This document shows positions 39,185 through 46,837 of a DNA stretch of 64,000 nt, piece by piece; positions within the stretch are counted from its first letter, which is position 1; every line of letters begins with the position of its first letter. The stretch spans positions 20,961 through 84,960 of the forward strand of contig NZ_JAIVKI010000020.1 of NCBI RefSeq assembly GCF_020524905.1, written 5' to 3'. The position numbers and the translations under genes are program-made. The stretch comes from Microbulbifer variabilis (lineage in GTDB: Bacteria; Pseudomonadota; Gammaproteobacteria; Pseudomonadales; Cellvibrionaceae). A model generated the notes under the pieces. That model was not told the origin of the DNA. It saw only the letters and a list, made by a program, of their open reading frames with translations, and did no database searches.

Positions 39185-39988
39185 TCAACTTGGCACACCG
39201 TGTTTGGTATAGATATCGAAGCGCCCCGACTTCCCCTCAAAAGAAAGCGCTGGCTTCTTCTCTGCAAGATACGGCGCCAGCTTGGGGCGCTTGACCACGG
39301 TGCGGTAGTAGCAGGCCCTGAGTGCGGGCTCTAGTAAATCATCCGCATCCTGATCCTCTCCGACCAGATGATGGAAAGCCACCATTTCCTTTTTTACCTT
39401 GGCACTCTTACCTCTGGGAGGAAACATGGGATCCAAGTAGACAACCGGCCAGGATTCCTCATCTTGCTGAGCTAGCCATTCCGCGGCGGGCACATCCTCA
39501 TCAGCAAGCGATAAATGCCTGGCAATCTCAGCCAACTCCGGGTCCGTAACGGAGGCCTCCCGCAATCGCCGCAGGCCGTCCTGCAAGAGCAGGCGCACTA
39601 TTGGATTGCGTTCAAGCATCTGCACCTCACAGCCCAGGGCTGCCAGAACAAAGGCATCACGGCCAAGTCCAGCAGTGGCATCCAGTATGCGGGGGTGAAA
39701 ACCAGGACGTAAGCCTACGGCTTTGGCGACCGGTTGGGCTTTGCCACCACCGTATTTGCGTCGGTGTGCCAAAGCCCCACCAACAAAATCGACAGAGATA
39801 GGCCCTGGTGACTTGCGCCCGGTAGTACAGAGTTGTAGCTGTTCACCACAGGACAACACCTGGGGAATATCATTGACTTCCGATGGAGCGACTACCCCCA
39901 GGCAGGGAAGATTGAGTCGACTGGATAAATCCTGGGCGGCGGGTAGGTCTTCAGTTGTCACCGCAATAATGGCCAAAGCTGGGTTCAC
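39185..39988 (-). CDS. rsmJ: 16S rRNA (guanine(1516)-N(2))-methyltransferase RsmJ
   Basis: A 267-residue SAM-dependent methyltransferase for G1516 of 16S rRNA. Characteristic blocks are VDFVGGALAHRRKYGGGKAQ, the SAM site LDATAGLGRDAFVLAALGC with the acidic EMLERN-like QMLERNP, and the catalytic YLDPMFPPRGKSAKVKKEM. Full family length. The start is GTG at 39988 with GGAG five bases upstream. Confidence 0.95.
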   Translation of the reverse strand: MNPALAIIAVTTEDLPAAQDLSSRLNLPCLGVVAPSEVNDIPQVLSCGEQLQLCTTGRKSPGPISVDFVGGALAHRRKYGGGKAQPVAKAVGLRPGFHPRILDATAGLGRDAFVLAALGCEVQMLERNPIVRLLLQDGLRRLREASVTDPELAEIARHLSLADEDVPAAEWLAQQDEESWPVVYLDPMFPPRGKSAKVKKEMVAFHHLVGEDQDADDLLEPALRACYYRTVVKRPKLAPYLAEKKPALSFEGKSGRFDIYTKHGVPS

Positions 39989-40023
39989 CGGCGCTCCAAA
40001 TAACAGTTAAATGGCGCGCGATG

Positions 40024-40392
40024 CTAACCCGGATTTTCCAGCCATGCCAGAGCTTCGGAGTATTCATCCTGAGGGAAAGGTCGCACCTCTGCACTGACAA
40101 AATGGCAGACCAGATGCGGCATAAATTTCAACACCGGGTTATCTGATACTACGGCAATTTTTTGTATATGTTTTTCATGGTCCTTCACAAATCGAAAGTG
40201 CGAGATCATCGCGACAAAATTTTCCCATCCCGCAAAATCTTTGGCATCGATCAGCAGCCCCTCTATCCTGCCCTGCTCCCGAATAATAGGGTCGATTTTT
40301 TCTGCCAGCTGATGAAAATCCTCTGCGGTAAATTTTCCTCGAGGCCGAACCTGTAAAACGGTATGTCCTTGTAGCCACTTATGTTCGATCAT
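40024..40392 (-). CDS. SpoIIAA-like (STAS/SEC14) protein
   Basis: A soluble protein of about 122 residues with the usual features of SpoIIAA-like proteins: VLQVRPRGKFTAEDFHQLAE, LLIDAKDFAGWENFVAM and the ending EVRPFPQDEYSEALAWL. Function is unknown; members have a STAS-type fold. The start ATG 40392 matches the family's MIEHKW opening; a GTG at 40413 would add seven residues. Confidence 0.82.
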   Translation of the reverse strand: MIEHKWLQGHTVLQVRPRGKFTAEDFHQLAEKIDPIIREQGRIEGLLIDAKDFAGWENFVAMISHFRFVKDHEKHIQKIAVVSDNPVLKFMPHLVCHFVSAEVRPFPQDEYSEALAWLENPG

Positions 40393-40461
40393 TTTGCAAA
40401 ATTTACGGGCCACCTGAACCGGCAGCCCGCAGTGCCTCCTTTATACCTGTTAATCCATTAA

Positions 40462-41010
40462 TTAGGGCTCGTCTTCGTTAGTATTCATGCCCTGGTCAAT
40501 TTCACTGTCGCTATCCGGTGTACTGTCATCGAGGTTATCTGCACCTTCTACTTCTCTCTGGGCCTCTTTAGCAGCATCTTCTACCACGTTATCCGTTGAA
40601 GTGTCGGAATCTGCATCGGGCGTATCCGCCGCTTCCCCATCGGCACCTGGAACTGGGGGAGGACCACTAGCACCGCTATCCCCCGGCGATCCGGGCAATG
40701 GGCCTGCACCCATAGTATCTGGCCCTTCCCCAGAACTGGCATCATCACCAGGAGGTGCTGGATCGGTTTGCTCGGAGTCCTGTGGCATTTGGGCATCGGG
40801 ATCCCCCATACCATCCGGGGGCGTGGCAGTACCATTTGGAGAGGTTGAATCACCACCGCTGCCAGATGGCTTGGAGTTGTCATTCATCTGCTCACTATTG
40901 GGTGAGTTCATCGAATCGTAAGCTTCTTTGGCTTTATGCTCGCCACTGCGAGACATAAAGTATCCGATGATCAACAACAGTATGATCAGTGGAATCAATA
41001 ACTTCTTCAT
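40462..41010 (-). CDS. Membrane-anchored acidic low-complexity protein
   Basis: A 182-residue protein with one N-terminal hydrophobic helix (KKLLIPLIILLLIIGYFM) and a long tail rich in Ser, Asp, Gly, Pro and Glu with no folded domain in sight. Antisense frames in this span are shadows produced by the repetitive composition. The frame is plausible because it has a signal-anchor, ATG and acidic composition typical of halophilic or marine exported tails. Function unknown. Confidence 0.6.
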   Translation of the reverse strand: MKKLLIPLIILLLIIGYFMSRSGEHKAKEAYDSMNSPNSEQMNDNSKPSGSGGDSTSPNGTATPPDGMGDPDAQMPQDSEQTDPAPPGDDASSGEGPDTMGAGPLPGSPGDSGASGPPPVPGADGEAADTPDADSDTSTDNVVEDAAKEAQREVEGADNLDDSTPDSDSEIDQGMNTNEDEP

Positions 41011-41304
41011 ATGTCGACCTCTCGACCCCAGGCAGTTTCAAAATTTGCGCTCTTGCATGGCCAGCACCCAGCGCACTGAGAATCTACTTATGACCTAAAA
41101 CGTCTGGCCTTACAGCCTTTTTGACGCCGAAGTAAAGCAAGATCAACTTTTATCGGCCAAAGAAGATGGCGCCAATAATGATAAGAATAACCCGGCATGG
41201 AAGTTCTTCAAGGCAGTGGGCTTGAACAGAAGAGTCTGGATTGCTGTAACTGGCTGGCAACTTACAACTAAATGTTCTAATAAGTGTGGCTTTTACTGAA
41301 TAAG

Positions 41305-41760
41305 TCAGCCTTGGGAAATAAATTCTTTAAGCTCAGCCAACAGTCCCTCAGCCTCCGATTCAACAACTGCCGAATCGCAACTGTGCAGTTGCAGCCTGCC
41401 ATAACTATCGAGCCTAGCGAAAATCAGATAACTCTCGCCTTTTTCAAGTTTCTTATCACAGTATTCCAATCCCAGGCGAAAAGTAATTTGATCTGCCACT
41501 ATGCCTTTCCAAACCTGGCCGGGCACTGCGGAATAAACATAACCCGAGATGGCTGTTACTCCCGGTTCCGAAAGCGCACTGTCCACATCCCGGTGAATAC
41601 CAATAACTTCCACCTGTGCCACTACGGCCGCTTCGCTAAAACGGACCTCTAGGTTAGTGCCAGATTCAACCACTTCCCCCTGCCAGGTAAAAGCCTGTAT
41701 AGCCACTAGCGTCAGGGCAAAGCCCCATAAGGAACTCCACTTGAACAAGGAATGACTCAC
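41305..41760 (-). CDS. Exported NTR/TIMP-like domain protein
   Basis: A protein of about 151 residues when started at GTG 41760, which gives a signal peptide (LWGFALTLVAIQAFTWQ). The mature part has VAQVEVIGIHRDV, VWKGIVADQITFRLGLEYC and GESYLIFARLDSYGRLQLHSC. This C...G-x-x-YL-x-F-A...C layout is that of netrin/TIMP-like OB-fold domains. An earlier start at 41898 would add 46 hydrophilic residues. Role unknown. Confidence 0.6.
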   Translation of the reverse strand: MSHSLFKWSSLWGFALTLVAIQAFTWQGEVVESGTNLEVRFSEAAVVAQVEVIGIHRDVDSALSEPGVTAISGYVYSAVPGQVWKGIVADQITFRLGLEYCDKKLEKGESYLIFARLDSYGRLQLHSCDSAVVESEAEGLLAELKEFISQG

Positions 41761-42105
41761 GACTTTGCTCCACTTTTCTTTTATTAGTAGATGTAGGGAT
41801 AGCACAGCCACCCGAGAGATCGCCGTTTTTTTATGCTGTTGGAATTCATCAGTGTTCCACTCCTCAAGAAAACCTACAGCGGTATAAAAAACAACCAATC
41901 CAATAAAAGTGAGAACTCTGCGAAACTCGATGAATAAAAGAAGTACAGCGGACGCGAATGATTACAGAAGATAGGGAATCTCTGTTGTGATGCTGTCAAT
42001 AGAAAAGGAGGAGTTGTGTCACTGCGTACATGATCACCATTGAAACCAAGGAGTATCAAGACGCAGTGACATGCAGCTGTTTATCAGCTCAGCTGCACAA
42101 AGGAA

Positions 42106-42753
42106 TTACAGTGGCAGTAATTCCAGCTCAACACGACGGTTGGCCTGGCGACCAGACTCGGAGTCGTTGCTGGCCAGTGGGTAGCGCTCACCATAACCAA
42201 CGGCCTGCACCCGGCCAACAGAAACACCATTGTGGCTAAAGAAACTCGCCACAGAATTGGCCCGCTGCTCACTCAGAGACTGGTTATACACATCGGAACC
42301 CGTACTGTCGGTATGGCCGCTCACGCGGATAGCGGTCTTGTCGAATTCCTGTAAAACCACGGTAACCGATTCCAGGGTGTCGTAAAAATCGGTACGGATA
42401 TCTGTGCGATTGCTGCCAAAGGTGATATTGCCTGGCATGATCAGGCGAATATTGTCGCCCTCACGCTGAACCCGTACGCCGCTACCTTCAAGGCGCTGAC
42501 GCAGAGCCATTTCTTGACGGTCCATGTAGTAACCAATACCGCCACCAATCGCAGCACCACCAAGGGCACCGGTAAGAGCCCCCTTCTTGCGATCTTTCTT
42601 GCTCGCGGTTGCCACGCCAACAATGGCGCCAGCTACTGCGCCCATTCCCGCCCCTTTGGCGGCATTACTGGTTTTACTCTCGCCGGTGTAAGGATCCAGA
42701 GTGGAACAGCCTACCAGTGAGCCCATAGCGAGAATTGCTACCCAATGTTTCAT
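42106..42753 (-). CDS. OmpA-family lipoprotein with glycine zipper (YiaD-like)
   Basis: A 215-residue lipoprotein with lipobox LVGCS (Cys16). A glycine-zipper segment follows (AAKGAGMGAVAGAIVGVATA and ALGGAAIGGGIGYYM, about 32-76), then an OmpA C-terminal peptidoglycan-binding domain (about 105-215) with SGHTDSTGSDVYNQSLSEQR. It probably links outer membrane and peptidoglycan. Single gene, start ATG 42753. Confidence 0.92.
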   Translation of the reverse strand: MKHWVAILAMGSLVGCSTLDPYTGESKTSNAAKGAGMGAVAGAIVGVATASKKDRKKGALTGALGGAAIGGGIGYYMDRQEMALRQRLEGSGVRVQREGDNIRLIMPGNITFGSNRTDIRTDFYDTLESVTVVLQEFDKTAIRVSGHTDSTGSDVYNQSLSEQRANSVASFFSHNGVSVGRVQAVGYGERYPLASNDSESGRQANRRVELELLPL

Positions 42754-43485
42754 TATTGGTTCTCCTAACGCACTTTTAATAAACGGGTATCGGGACGCAC
42801 TGAGTTCAGTGCTCCTGCACAGTGCCGGTATTATCCAGCTAAAAGCTGACCGGCGGCTGAATCAACCCAACCAAATTATGTGGAGAATACGACGAAGCCA
42901 ATTCCAGTTCTATTGACCAGTCCCCATTGCAGGCTTCGAAGTCCTAAGTTGCAGTATCTTCTTGCGATACTTTTCTGTGGTTTTTTTTCCTGTGATATTT
43001 CCTGTGGTCCTTCTATACACAGCAGCTGAATAAAAAGCGATCAAACCAGACTTCTTCCACAGGTTTTGTGGATAACTCTGTGCATTAATAAACAGGGGTC
43101 CGCGCCAGGCGGCATACAGTCTCGCCTGCAGCGATTTGCATATTTTTTAAACTCCCCGGTTTTTTACTGTAAAAACAATAAGTTAGAGATGGTTTAAAAA
43201 ATAATGTACCAGATGTATCAGTAAATAATCAGGCGCCAAAACCTCGGATTTAAGTGTGGAAAAGTTTGTCAATAGCAAAGACGTCACAAGACAGACTTTT
43301 TTTAGACACTTTAATACTTAAGGTCATAGTGACGTGGCGCCAAAATATTTTCGATAAATTTTGGCGATTTTTCTCAGCGTAAATTCTAAAAAATAACGCC
43401 ATATTTGTTTTCTGGCGCCACTCCGTAATGGAGCAATGAAAGGATGAATACACACCAAATTCACTGCTCATTTTTTCAACGCCGC
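42754..43485. other. Long intergenic region with a DnaA-type 9-mer and GGCGCCA repeats
   Basis: About 730 bases without a supported gene. A consensus DnaA box (TTATCCACA on the minus strand) lies at 43067-43075. GGCGCCA occurs repeatedly between 43230 and 43425. A hairpin is at 43338-43366. It holds the promoter of the OmpA lipoprotein gene at its left end. Confidence 0.4.
43338..43374 (+). terminator. Hairpin with T-rich tail, no gene upstream
   Basis: CGCCAAAAT (43338-43346) pairs with ATTTTGGCG (43358-43366), loop of 11 bases, followed by ATTTTTCT on the plus strand. It looks like an intrinsic terminator for plus-strand transcription, but no plus-strand gene precedes it, so it may end a small RNA or act downstream of slyX as a structure. 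Confidence 0.4.
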
Positions 43486-43713
43486 TCAGTAATGCGGTGG
43501 CTTCTCGTCAGCTTGCCTGCCCCCACCCTGCATTTCGAAGGTCAGGGCACTGTACTTCTCTCCAAGTTCACGCAGTCTCGCCACCACTGAGCGAATATCC
43601 GCATCTTGGCGCGTAATTACATCATTTAACTGGGAGATCGTATCCTCCTGAAAAGCTAAGCGGCTCTCCAGCTCATCGATACGCTCCATTAGTTTTAAAA
43701 CTTCTTCTGTCAT
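43486..43713 (-). CDS. slyX: SlyX family protein
   Basis: A 75-residue mostly helical protein with a coiled coil (RIDELESRLAFQEDTISQLN, then DVITRQDADIRSVVARLREL) and a proline-rich end KPPHY, typical of SlyX. Function is unknown. Its start overlaps the stop of the serine hydrolase gene by one base, so the two are coupled. Confidence 0.9.
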   Translation of the reverse strand: MTEEVLKLMERIDELESRLAFQEDTISQLNDVITRQDADIRSVVARLRELGEKYSALTFEMQGGGRQADEKPPHY

Positions 43714-44855
43714 TACAATAATCCGTACAGTGTCTCAACCAGGCCAACCGCACGACGGTCCATAAACAGACTTTGCCCCAATCGTGTAGTGATGTAACCC
43801 ACTCCTAAGCCCTGCTCTGGGTCGGCAAAACCGACACTGCCTCCGGCACCTGGATGGCCAAAACCCTGCTTTCCGCCAAAACGCAGATCTGCGGAGTGAC
43901 TGCTGCGAATAAAGCCACAGCCAAAACTTACTTCGGCCTGTAGTACTTTATCTCGCCCACAACTCTGTTCTTGCGAGGCTTCATTAACCCACTCTTGCCC
44001 AAGGGTTGTTGGATTCCCCCCCGCCAGATCACCGTAAACCGTCGCCAGGTCCCGCGCACTGAAATGGCCATTGGCTGCGGGAATCAAGGCACCGCGCCAC
44101 TCGGGGCTGTTAGTTCCCATCATCAGGCTCACCGGATTACTAAACGCCATAGAGACCGGGCCTTTACGATCTTCTTTGATCGCCCGACCAATGGCATTCT
44201 CACGCAGCTCCGGCAATGGTTGTTTTAATGGGCTCACATCGGCGATGCGGCTAGAACGATGCCCCATTGCACCAAAGCCGCCATCGAGATTGAGGGGTTT
44301 GGCTAGCATTTCTCGATAAAGTTCCAATAATGGTTTTTCCGCAACCCGCTCTATCAGGCCACCCAGACTCCAACCGTAAAGAAAGGGTGCATATCCCTGC
44401 TCACTGCCTGGCTCCCACCATGGGGCTGTGTGGGCAACCGCATCGCAGGCCGCCTGCCAATCATAAATAAGGCTGTCCTTAACCCGCTCGCGAAAGGCGA
44501 CCAAGCCACTGCGATGACAGAGAAGTTGGCGCGCGGTGACAGATTCTTTATGCGGTGCAAATTCTGGCCAGTAATCCGCGACTGGGCGATCCAAATCCAA
44601 CTTGCCCGCTTCTACCTGCTGCATAGCGAGCAGTGCTAGCACCCCCTTACTGGACGAAAAAACATTGACCAGCGTTTCTTCCGTAAAGGGTTGCTTCCCT
44701 TCCCGGTCGGCACTACCCGCCCACAAGGAGCAAATCAACTCACCTTGCCGTCGCACTGCAAAGGCGGCACCAGTATCTCCACACTCGCGAAAATTTTTGC
44801 CGAAAGCCTCGAACAGGGCTTCGAAACCGGGGGCGCAAAAGCCGTATATTTCCAT
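43713..44855 (-). CDS. Serine hydrolase of the class C beta-lactamase/EstB family
   Basis: A 380-residue penicillin-binding-protein-like esterase. S67-x-x-K70 lies in VNVFSSSKGVLALLAM, a Tyr motif in FLYGWSLGGLIERV, and an H-x-G-type motif in GHPGAGGSVGF. No signal peptide, so it is probably a cytoplasmic esterase rather than an antibiotic-resistance enzyme. It overlaps slyX. Confidence 0.87.
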   Translation of the reverse strand: MEIYGFCAPGFEALFEAFGKNFRECGDTGAAFAVRRQGELICSLWAGSADREGKQPFTEETLVNVFSSSKGVLALLAMQQVEAGKLDLDRPVADYWPEFAPHKESVTARQLLCHRSGLVAFRERVKDSLIYDWQAACDAVAHTAPWWEPGSEQGYAPFLYGWSLGGLIERVAEKPLLELYREMLAKPLNLDGGFGAMGHRSSRIADVSPLKQPLPELRENAIGRAIKEDRKGPVSMAFSNPVSLMMGTNSPEWRGALIPAANGHFSARDLATVYGDLAGGNPTTLGQEWVNEASQEQSCGRDKVLQAEVSFGCGFIRSSHSADLRFGGKQGFGHPGAGGSVGFADPEQGLGVGYITTRLGQSLFMDRRAVGLVETLYGLL

Positions 44856-44964
44856 GTATCTAGGTCCAGATAATTCGGGTAACTCTATTGCAAGTCCGCA
44901 AGGTTAGTTTCTTCCCCTCCCTGGCGCAAATCGTTACTATGCGCGTCCACAGCGAGGGATAGTT

Positions 44965-45429
44965 ATGACTGAGCAAATTGCCATTCAGGATCAGATTAAG
45001 GGCAACCATTGTTTTGGTTGCGGGCCGGACAACGACCAGGGCCTGCGTATTAAAAGCTATTGGGTCGAGCCGGATAAATCCCGTTGTGAATTCACACCCA
45101 GCCCGTACCACAATGCTGGGCCCGCTCAATATTTAAACGGCGGTATTATCGCCACGGTGATTGACTGTCACACCGTTTGTACCGCCATCGCCGATGGTTA
45201 TCTGCAAGCGGATCGCAATGTGGGTAGCGGAGATAAAATTTGGTTTGCCACTGGCAAACTGGATATCAGGTATCTGGCGCCCGCTGCCATCGACAAACCG
45301 GTTATCTTGGAAGCCACAATTGTCGAACGCGGCCCCAAGAAAACCATCTTGCACTGTGACCTCAGTAGCGACGGGCGCCTTTGCGCAAAGGCAGAAGTGG
45401 TTGCTGTACGCGTGCCAAACGAGTGGTAA
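44965..45429 (+). CDS. PaaI-like hotdog-fold thioesterase
   Basis: A 154-residue hotdog protein. The opening KGNHCFGCGPDNDQGLRIKS is typical of the PaaI/thioesterase-superfamily members with an N-terminal Cys-x-x-C-G motif. QYLNGGIIATVIDCHTVC is the helix that carries the active-site region. It likely hydrolyses acyl-CoAs, substrate unknown. RBS GAGGGA precedes the ATG. It diverges from the serine hydrolase. Confidence 0.85.
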   Translation: MTEQIAIQDQIKGNHCFGCGPDNDQGLRIKSYWVEPDKSRCEFTPSPYHNAGPAQYLNGGIIATVIDCHTVCTAIADGYLQADRNVGSGDKIWFATGKLDIRYLAPAAIDKPVILEATIVERGPKKTILHCDLSSDGRLCAKAEVVAVRVPNEW

Positions 45430-45488
45430 TCCGCCGCACTAGGCCCCTCATGACAGCTGGGAGCCCCCTTGGGGCACCCACAACCAGG

Positions 45489-46322
45489 TCATACCTTTTC
45501 CGCTAATGTGGGAAGCTCCAGCCGGTAACCGCAAAACTTGCAGTATTCCGCATCTGGATCATGGGTGCTGCGGCCGCAGTTATTGCAGCGGTGATGTTTG
45601 CGCTCGCGATGCATCTCACCCGCCAGCTCAGCGGTGAGGATGCCCGTTGGTACGGCGATAATTGAATAACCAATCAACATGGTCATGGCCGCAATACCCT
45701 GCCCCAATGGTGTTTGAGGAGAAATATCCCCATAGCCAACGGTGGTAATGGTCACAATCGCCCAGTAAACACTGGTGGGGATACTGGTAAATCCGTTTTC
45801 CGGCCCTTCCACCACAAACATCAGCGAGCCGAAGATAATACACATCACCAGGACGCTGGAGTAAAACACCAGAATTTTCCGCCGGGCCAGCCCCAAAGCC
45901 CGCAATAGCAGGTTGGCATCCTGCAGGTAGCGCACCAACTTTAAAATCCTGAAGATACGCAACACCCGCAGCAAGCGGATCACCAGCAGATAAGTTGCCC
46001 CGGTATATAGTAGGGCCAGGTAACTGGGCAGAATCGCCAACAGGTCGACAACGCCATAAAAGCTGAAAATATATTTGCGTCGATTACCCGAACAATAGAT
46101 ACGGGCAGCGTATTCCAAGGTAAAAAGACCGGTGAAGAGCCACTCCAGTGTGGTCAGTAGCGCACCGTAACGTTGTGCGATTGGACCAATCGAGGCCAAC
46201 AGTATCAGCCCAACACTAATTAAAATTGCCCAGATCAAAAACACGTCGAAGTTACGCCCTGCGGGCGTGTCAGTGCCAAAGATGACTTCATTGAGCAGTT
46301 TGCGACGTCCAGTCAACGCCAT
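45489..46322 (-). CDS. Voltage-gated K+ channel-like ion transporter with C-terminal zinc ribbon
   Basis: A 277-residue inner-membrane protein with six helices. S4 has spaced arginines (LVIRLLRVLRIFRILKLVRY), and the pore has the selectivity filter TVGYGDISP. The C-terminal cytoplasmic end carries CNNCGRSTHDPDAEYCKFCG, a four-cysteine zinc ribbon. This suggests metal or redox input on gating (inference). Single gene. Confidence 0.9.
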   Translation of the reverse strand: MALTGRRKLLNEVIFGTDTPAGRNFDVFLIWAILISVGLILLASIGPIAQRYGALLTTLEWLFTGLFTLEYAARIYCSGNRRKYIFSFYGVVDLLAILPSYLALLYTGATYLLVIRLLRVLRIFRILKLVRYLQDANLLLRALGLARRKILVFYSSVLVMCIIFGSLMFVVEGPENGFTSIPTSVYWAIVTITTVGYGDISPQTPLGQGIAAMTMLIGYSIIAVPTGILTAELAGEMHRERKHHRCNNCGRSTHDPDAEYCKFCGYRLELPTLAEKV

Positions 46323-46513
46323 GGATCAACCTCTTCTACCAGCTGCTAGGGATGTACATCGAAATTTTACCCGCTGGCGGCTGGCGGGTCGCCCCCTATT
46401 CCACTTCTTCCGCTTCCCTAAAGAACTGACGGCGACCTCTTTGACTTCCATCGCGCCTCGGGCACAATCGCGCCCCAGCTAGTCAGTGCAACATTTTTTA
46501 GGAGCCCAACGCT

Positions 46514-46837
46514 ATGGCCAAGGAAAATCGTCTCGTCTACTCCACCGACCGCGGTCGAATCAAAGAAGAGCCCGCAGCGGAAAAGCAGCACCAAGGTGAT
46601 GGGATCGTACGTATCCAAAGAGAGACCAAAGGGCGCAAAGGCAAGGGCGTCACCTGTGTGCGCGGCGTGGATGGCACAGATAGTGAGCTCAAGTTACTGC
46701 TGGCAGAATTGAAAAAACGCTGCGGCTGCGGCGGCGCCCTGAAAGACGGGGTAATCGAAATCCAGGGCGATAAGCGCGCCGAAATCAAAGCGCTACTGGA
46801 ATCTAAAAACTACAAAGTAAAGCTCGCCGGCGGCTAG
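46514..46837 (+). CDS. yciH: SUI1/eIF1-like translation factor YciH
   Basis: A 107-residue protein with the SUI1 fold: TKGRKGKGVTCVRGVDG, then LLAELKKRCGCGGALKDG and VIEIQGDKRAEIKALLESK. YciH relatives act in start-site selection on the 30S subunit. RBS TAGGAG lies nine bases upstream of ATG 46514. The stop overlaps that of the convergent M48-like gene by four bases. Confidence 0.92.
   Translation: MAKENRLVYSTDRGRIKEEPAAEKQHQGDGIVRIQRETKGRKGKGVTCVRGVDGTDSELKLLLAELKKRCGCGGALKDGVIEIQGDKRAEIKALLESKNYKVKLAGG

Noticed and set aside
40487..40921. Ser/Pro-rich open frame antisense to the acidic protein
   Set aside because: Produced by the repetitive composition of the minus-strand gene; no signal peptide or RBS.
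43067..43075. DnaA box as a chromosomal origin
   Set aside because: Only one exact 9-mer and no dnaA, dnaN, gyrB or rpmH nearby.
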